Shown here: positions 61,014 to 64,000 of the stretch, one piece after another
Layout of the letters: each line of letters begins with the position of its first letter
How positions within the stretch are numbered: position 1 is the first letter of the stretch
From: Anoplopoma fimbria
Taxonomy: Eukaryota > Chordata > Actinopteri > Perciformes > Anoplopomatidae
Direction of reading: 5' to 3'
Length of the DNA: 64,000 nt
Assembly (NCBI RefSeq): GCF_027596085.1
Contig: NC_072460.1
Location: 15,328,826 to 15,392,825, forward strand
Translations under genes and position numbers: made by a program
The notes under the pieces: model-generated
The model's input: only the letters and a program-made list of their open reading frames with translations
What the model was told of the DNA's origin: nothing
Databases searched by the model: none

Positions 61014-64000
61014 AAAAGCCGCTACTGCCCCCTATTGGCGAAAGTGATTTTCGCCCTCCGATTTAAGTGAAAGCAGGTTAGTTTAGAAGTAACACAAAGC
61101 GTTTTAAATTATAATAACCAGAAAATAATGGTGTGGGGGGACAAGTTAATAACACACACTAATACATTAACAATCCTGCAAATAATTGTAGCCATTCAAA
61201 TGTCCAGGGTGCCACATATACTTGGCACCCACCGCAGACACAGACTTTATTGTTAATGTCCCCTTTAAGCCCACCAGGTAAAGATGTTAATTAAAAATAA
61301 ATAAAGGTAAACATACACATTTATTGTCTATTTGACAGTATAATATAAAAAACTGCATACAAACACATAAACTATACATATGCATCATGCTTATGGCATT
61401 CCAATGAACAATACTATGGAGATACTGTATTGATGCAGCATGTGGTCTGTTTGCTAGCATACTACATTACATTACATTACAAAATTCTTTTATATTTTGA
61501 TTTTCACTGAAAGACAGTGCCACCATTTAACTCATTCAAGTCCACAATATTCTTGGGGTTACAAGGAAGTCTCATTCAAAACACTCTGCACCTAAATTCT
61601 GATAACAAATGAGAACTTCCCAACAACAGATATACGCAAAAAAAAAGTTATCTTCTGAGGGAAACAAAAATCCAGTTTTTTTTAACGAATCTGATAGACT
61701 TACAAAAAGAGCATTATTTATGTAACAAGCAGAAGAAACATCCTAAAATTTGAGTTGCAAGTAGGCTTATTTGGTAGGTGGGTATAATAGGGACCTTTAC
61801 CAGACATATTTTCTGTTGTCTTAGCTCTACTCTAGCCCATCAGATTTAATTTTAACTTTAGGGTAATCACACATACTCAGAGCTGTGTATCTTTCCAGCA
61901 TACACATTCTGTGATCATCCCAGCACGACCAAACATATTTATGTAACCAAAACCTTTAGCTGGCCTCTTGTCATTAACACACTTTAAGTAGAATCCATTT
62001 GGAACAAATCTTCTTATATACACTGCAAATATTGACATTCACATAATAGTTGCAGGATTGTCAGGACTATAATTATACAGTACAGCAGATTATAATGCAT
62101 TATTAGTACATTTAAAATGAATTATAAATATGAACGGCAGAAAGCAGTTAACGAACATGTGGATAAACATGTTTCATTTAAGGACCCAGCAGATGCTCGC
62201 AGACAGCACTAACATCTATGTTTACAGCCCAAACAATACAATCTAATCCATACTGGAGCACAGTTTAAAAAACAGAACCCAACAGATTTCAACACCTAAA
62301 CAAATATTTTGGGAAATTCCTTTACCAGAAAAAGTTGAAGTTGAAGTTGTTCTTACTAAACCTAACAGGAGGGATGTTAAACAAATCCAGACAGACAAAA
62401 ACCGCAAACAGTGGATTGTTGACTTTTTCTTCAGGAAGGACACTTAAATCAAACAGTTTATCACCAACATGCCGGCCAAAAATCCAAATCTCAGAAAAAT
62501 ACCTTATTTCTGACCCACCTAATAGGCCAGTAACACAAATCAAATACCTAGTATATATATATATCAAAAGCACACACATGTTGGGGTTGAATAGATGAAT
62601 TCTGGTAGTTTTATTTTATTTTTCAGCATTCACTAACTCCCAATAGCCTGTGATCCCATTATAGGTCCCAGCAATAAGTGAGTCTGGTTATTAGGGTTAA
62701 ATTGCATATTTTTGTATATGAGCATGGAGGGGAGCAAATAGTTTATATAGAACCCATAACATGTTTCAACCCTTTTACCTGCATTAACATATCAAAGAAA
62801 TCCAGCCCCAAAAGTTCAAAAGAAGTTCAAAGTTAGTTTTACAATGGCGAAAACTACAAAGTTACATAACTGCGTACAATCTCAGACAGTCCCACCACGA
62901 CAGCTTACTTTGTCACCTCAACTAACAAAACAAAACTGTATACATGTATGCAGTTTTGTTTAAACATAGTGAAAACCTGCTAAAAATATGACATAGACTC
63001 CTTTCCCATTGCCTGTAGACGAGTATACCTTTCTGAGTTTTCCTTCTTGTGTTTCACGCTCAGCGCCAGAAAACACGCAGACACGCACACACACACAAAG
63101 TATCTAATAATAGCAACATCAGTTGACAGTATGAACAAACTGTCCTTGAGTTCATTGGAATAACCATTTATTTTGTTTGCTTATTTGGACATTCAACTCA
63201 GTTCAGTATTTACCTTCTTTCTTTCCTCCACGTGTCCCCCTGACAATATTATTTTAGACTCTCTGTCGGTGCAGTGTTTAGTTTCTGTAGGTGGCGCTCA
63301 CTTCTCTCTCAGATTATGCTCAATGACCATTGCATATTCTTTTTTCTAACTAACAGTTTGATTTTTACCACAGAATCTTGAGGCACCCAATATGTGTCCC
63401 AATTCAACACCTTGTACTAATTCTGTTGAGTATAAACTACTGTAGGCTACAAGATTAGCTTTGTTGTCATTATGCAATACAGGACTGCACAATGAAATGT
63501 AGCTGTAGCTCCCTCCACACTACACAGTGCACCCACGTGTAAACAAATCAGCAATGATTCTGTTAATCAGTTAATTATCTATGTTATGTTTCAGGCAACA
63601 ATTTAAACTTCTTAATGCAAGGATTTTTGTACGTAAATCTTTATTGTTCACAAGATAAAGATTATTTTTGCACCTTCTCTCATCTTAACAGCTCGTCTTA
63701 CTTTGTGTGATTGCAAAATGAAGTTATTTTGTTTTGAAGTGTTGTTTAGACTTGTAAAAATATCTTATCAGGAAACTCCTAAGGAACATTTTTCTCCACT
63801 AATACAAATAGCCAAATCCAAGCATGAAATAGTAATATTTCCTAAAAATCACTTTATTCTACATGTCTCATTTAAAGTTCCACCAAAAATAAACAATTTG
63901 CAGAACCAGAACCTGTAAAAAACAGAATTCTTCGCTACTCAGTGCAACTGGGAAGCCTTGATTGACTCGTCTGAGATAACAGTAAAGTGATTAAATCTCT
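61014..64000. other. intergenic, nothing recognised
   Basis: AT-rich DNA with short repeats only (an ACATT run near 61464, a TA run near 62550, a near-palindrome at 62931-62958). None of the short frames shows protein-like composition or a known motif. Confidence 0.5.
62931..62958. repeat. 28-bp near-perfect palindrome
   Basis: CAAAACTG, then an ATACATGTAT core, then CAGTTTTG. The sequence equals its reverse complement except for one mismatched pair. Confidence 0.8.

Overview
The window looks like a piece of a teleost (probably spiny-rayed) fish genome. The evidence is AT-rich non-coding DNA with long (CA)n/(TG)n microsatellites, short multi-exon genes with GT-AG introns, 3' tails of common fish LINEs, a hAT-type non-autonomous transposon and a Ty3/Gypsy LTR retrotransposon. 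No bacterial features, CRISPR arrays or tRNA/rRNA genes were seen.

Layout. Positions 1-10150 contain no gene I can support. The first ~6 kb may be the 3' UTR of a plus-strand gene lying before the window, and the rest is intergenic with two small DNA transposons (8051-8895 with a perfect 8-bp target-site duplication, and 8935-9236). A GC-rich promoter-like segment leads into gene 1, srms (10839-28781, 8 coding exons, 504 residues). After ~5 kb comes gene 2, ptk6 (33674-42321, 8 coding exons, 497 residues). Both are on the plus strand, head to tail. From memory this is the same order as mammalian SRMS-PTK6. I assembled both by splicing in phase by hand; every junction is GT-AG, and the two genes share all seven intron phases.

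Both genes encode Src-like non-receptor tyrosine kinases with SH3, SH2 and kinase domains. They share a cysteine-rich N-terminal motif that human PTK6 lacks. The srms SH3 domain lacks the Trp pair used for proline-peptide binding, while ptk6 keeps it. ptk6 has Ala in place of the third glycine of the nucleotide-binding loop and keeps a C-terminal Tyr suitable for Src-type autoinhibition.

Positions 42322-52041 are intergenic: a possible ptk6 3' UTR, a foldback element, opposed (TG)n and (AC)n arrays, LINE fragments, and the first copy of a ~620-bp segment repeated at 52043-52660. Positions 52661-58086 hold a rearranged Ty3/Gypsy element: a 5' LTR-like region, a primer-binding site, gag, and a pol frame broken between reverse transcriptase and RNase H. 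Integrase is missing, and the 3' end is a 167-bp copy of the LTR tail plus primer-binding site. Its LTR contains an unusual pair: an unspliced-looking segment (exon-intron-exon) followed by a copy of the same two exons precisely joined. Positions 58106-64000 are intergenic, with a ~650-bp polypyrimidine tract and a ~120-bp direct repeat around a full cAMP-response element.

The annotation is from reading alone. UTR limits, transcription starts and repeat family names are inferences; the exon structures of the two kinases are the firmest part.
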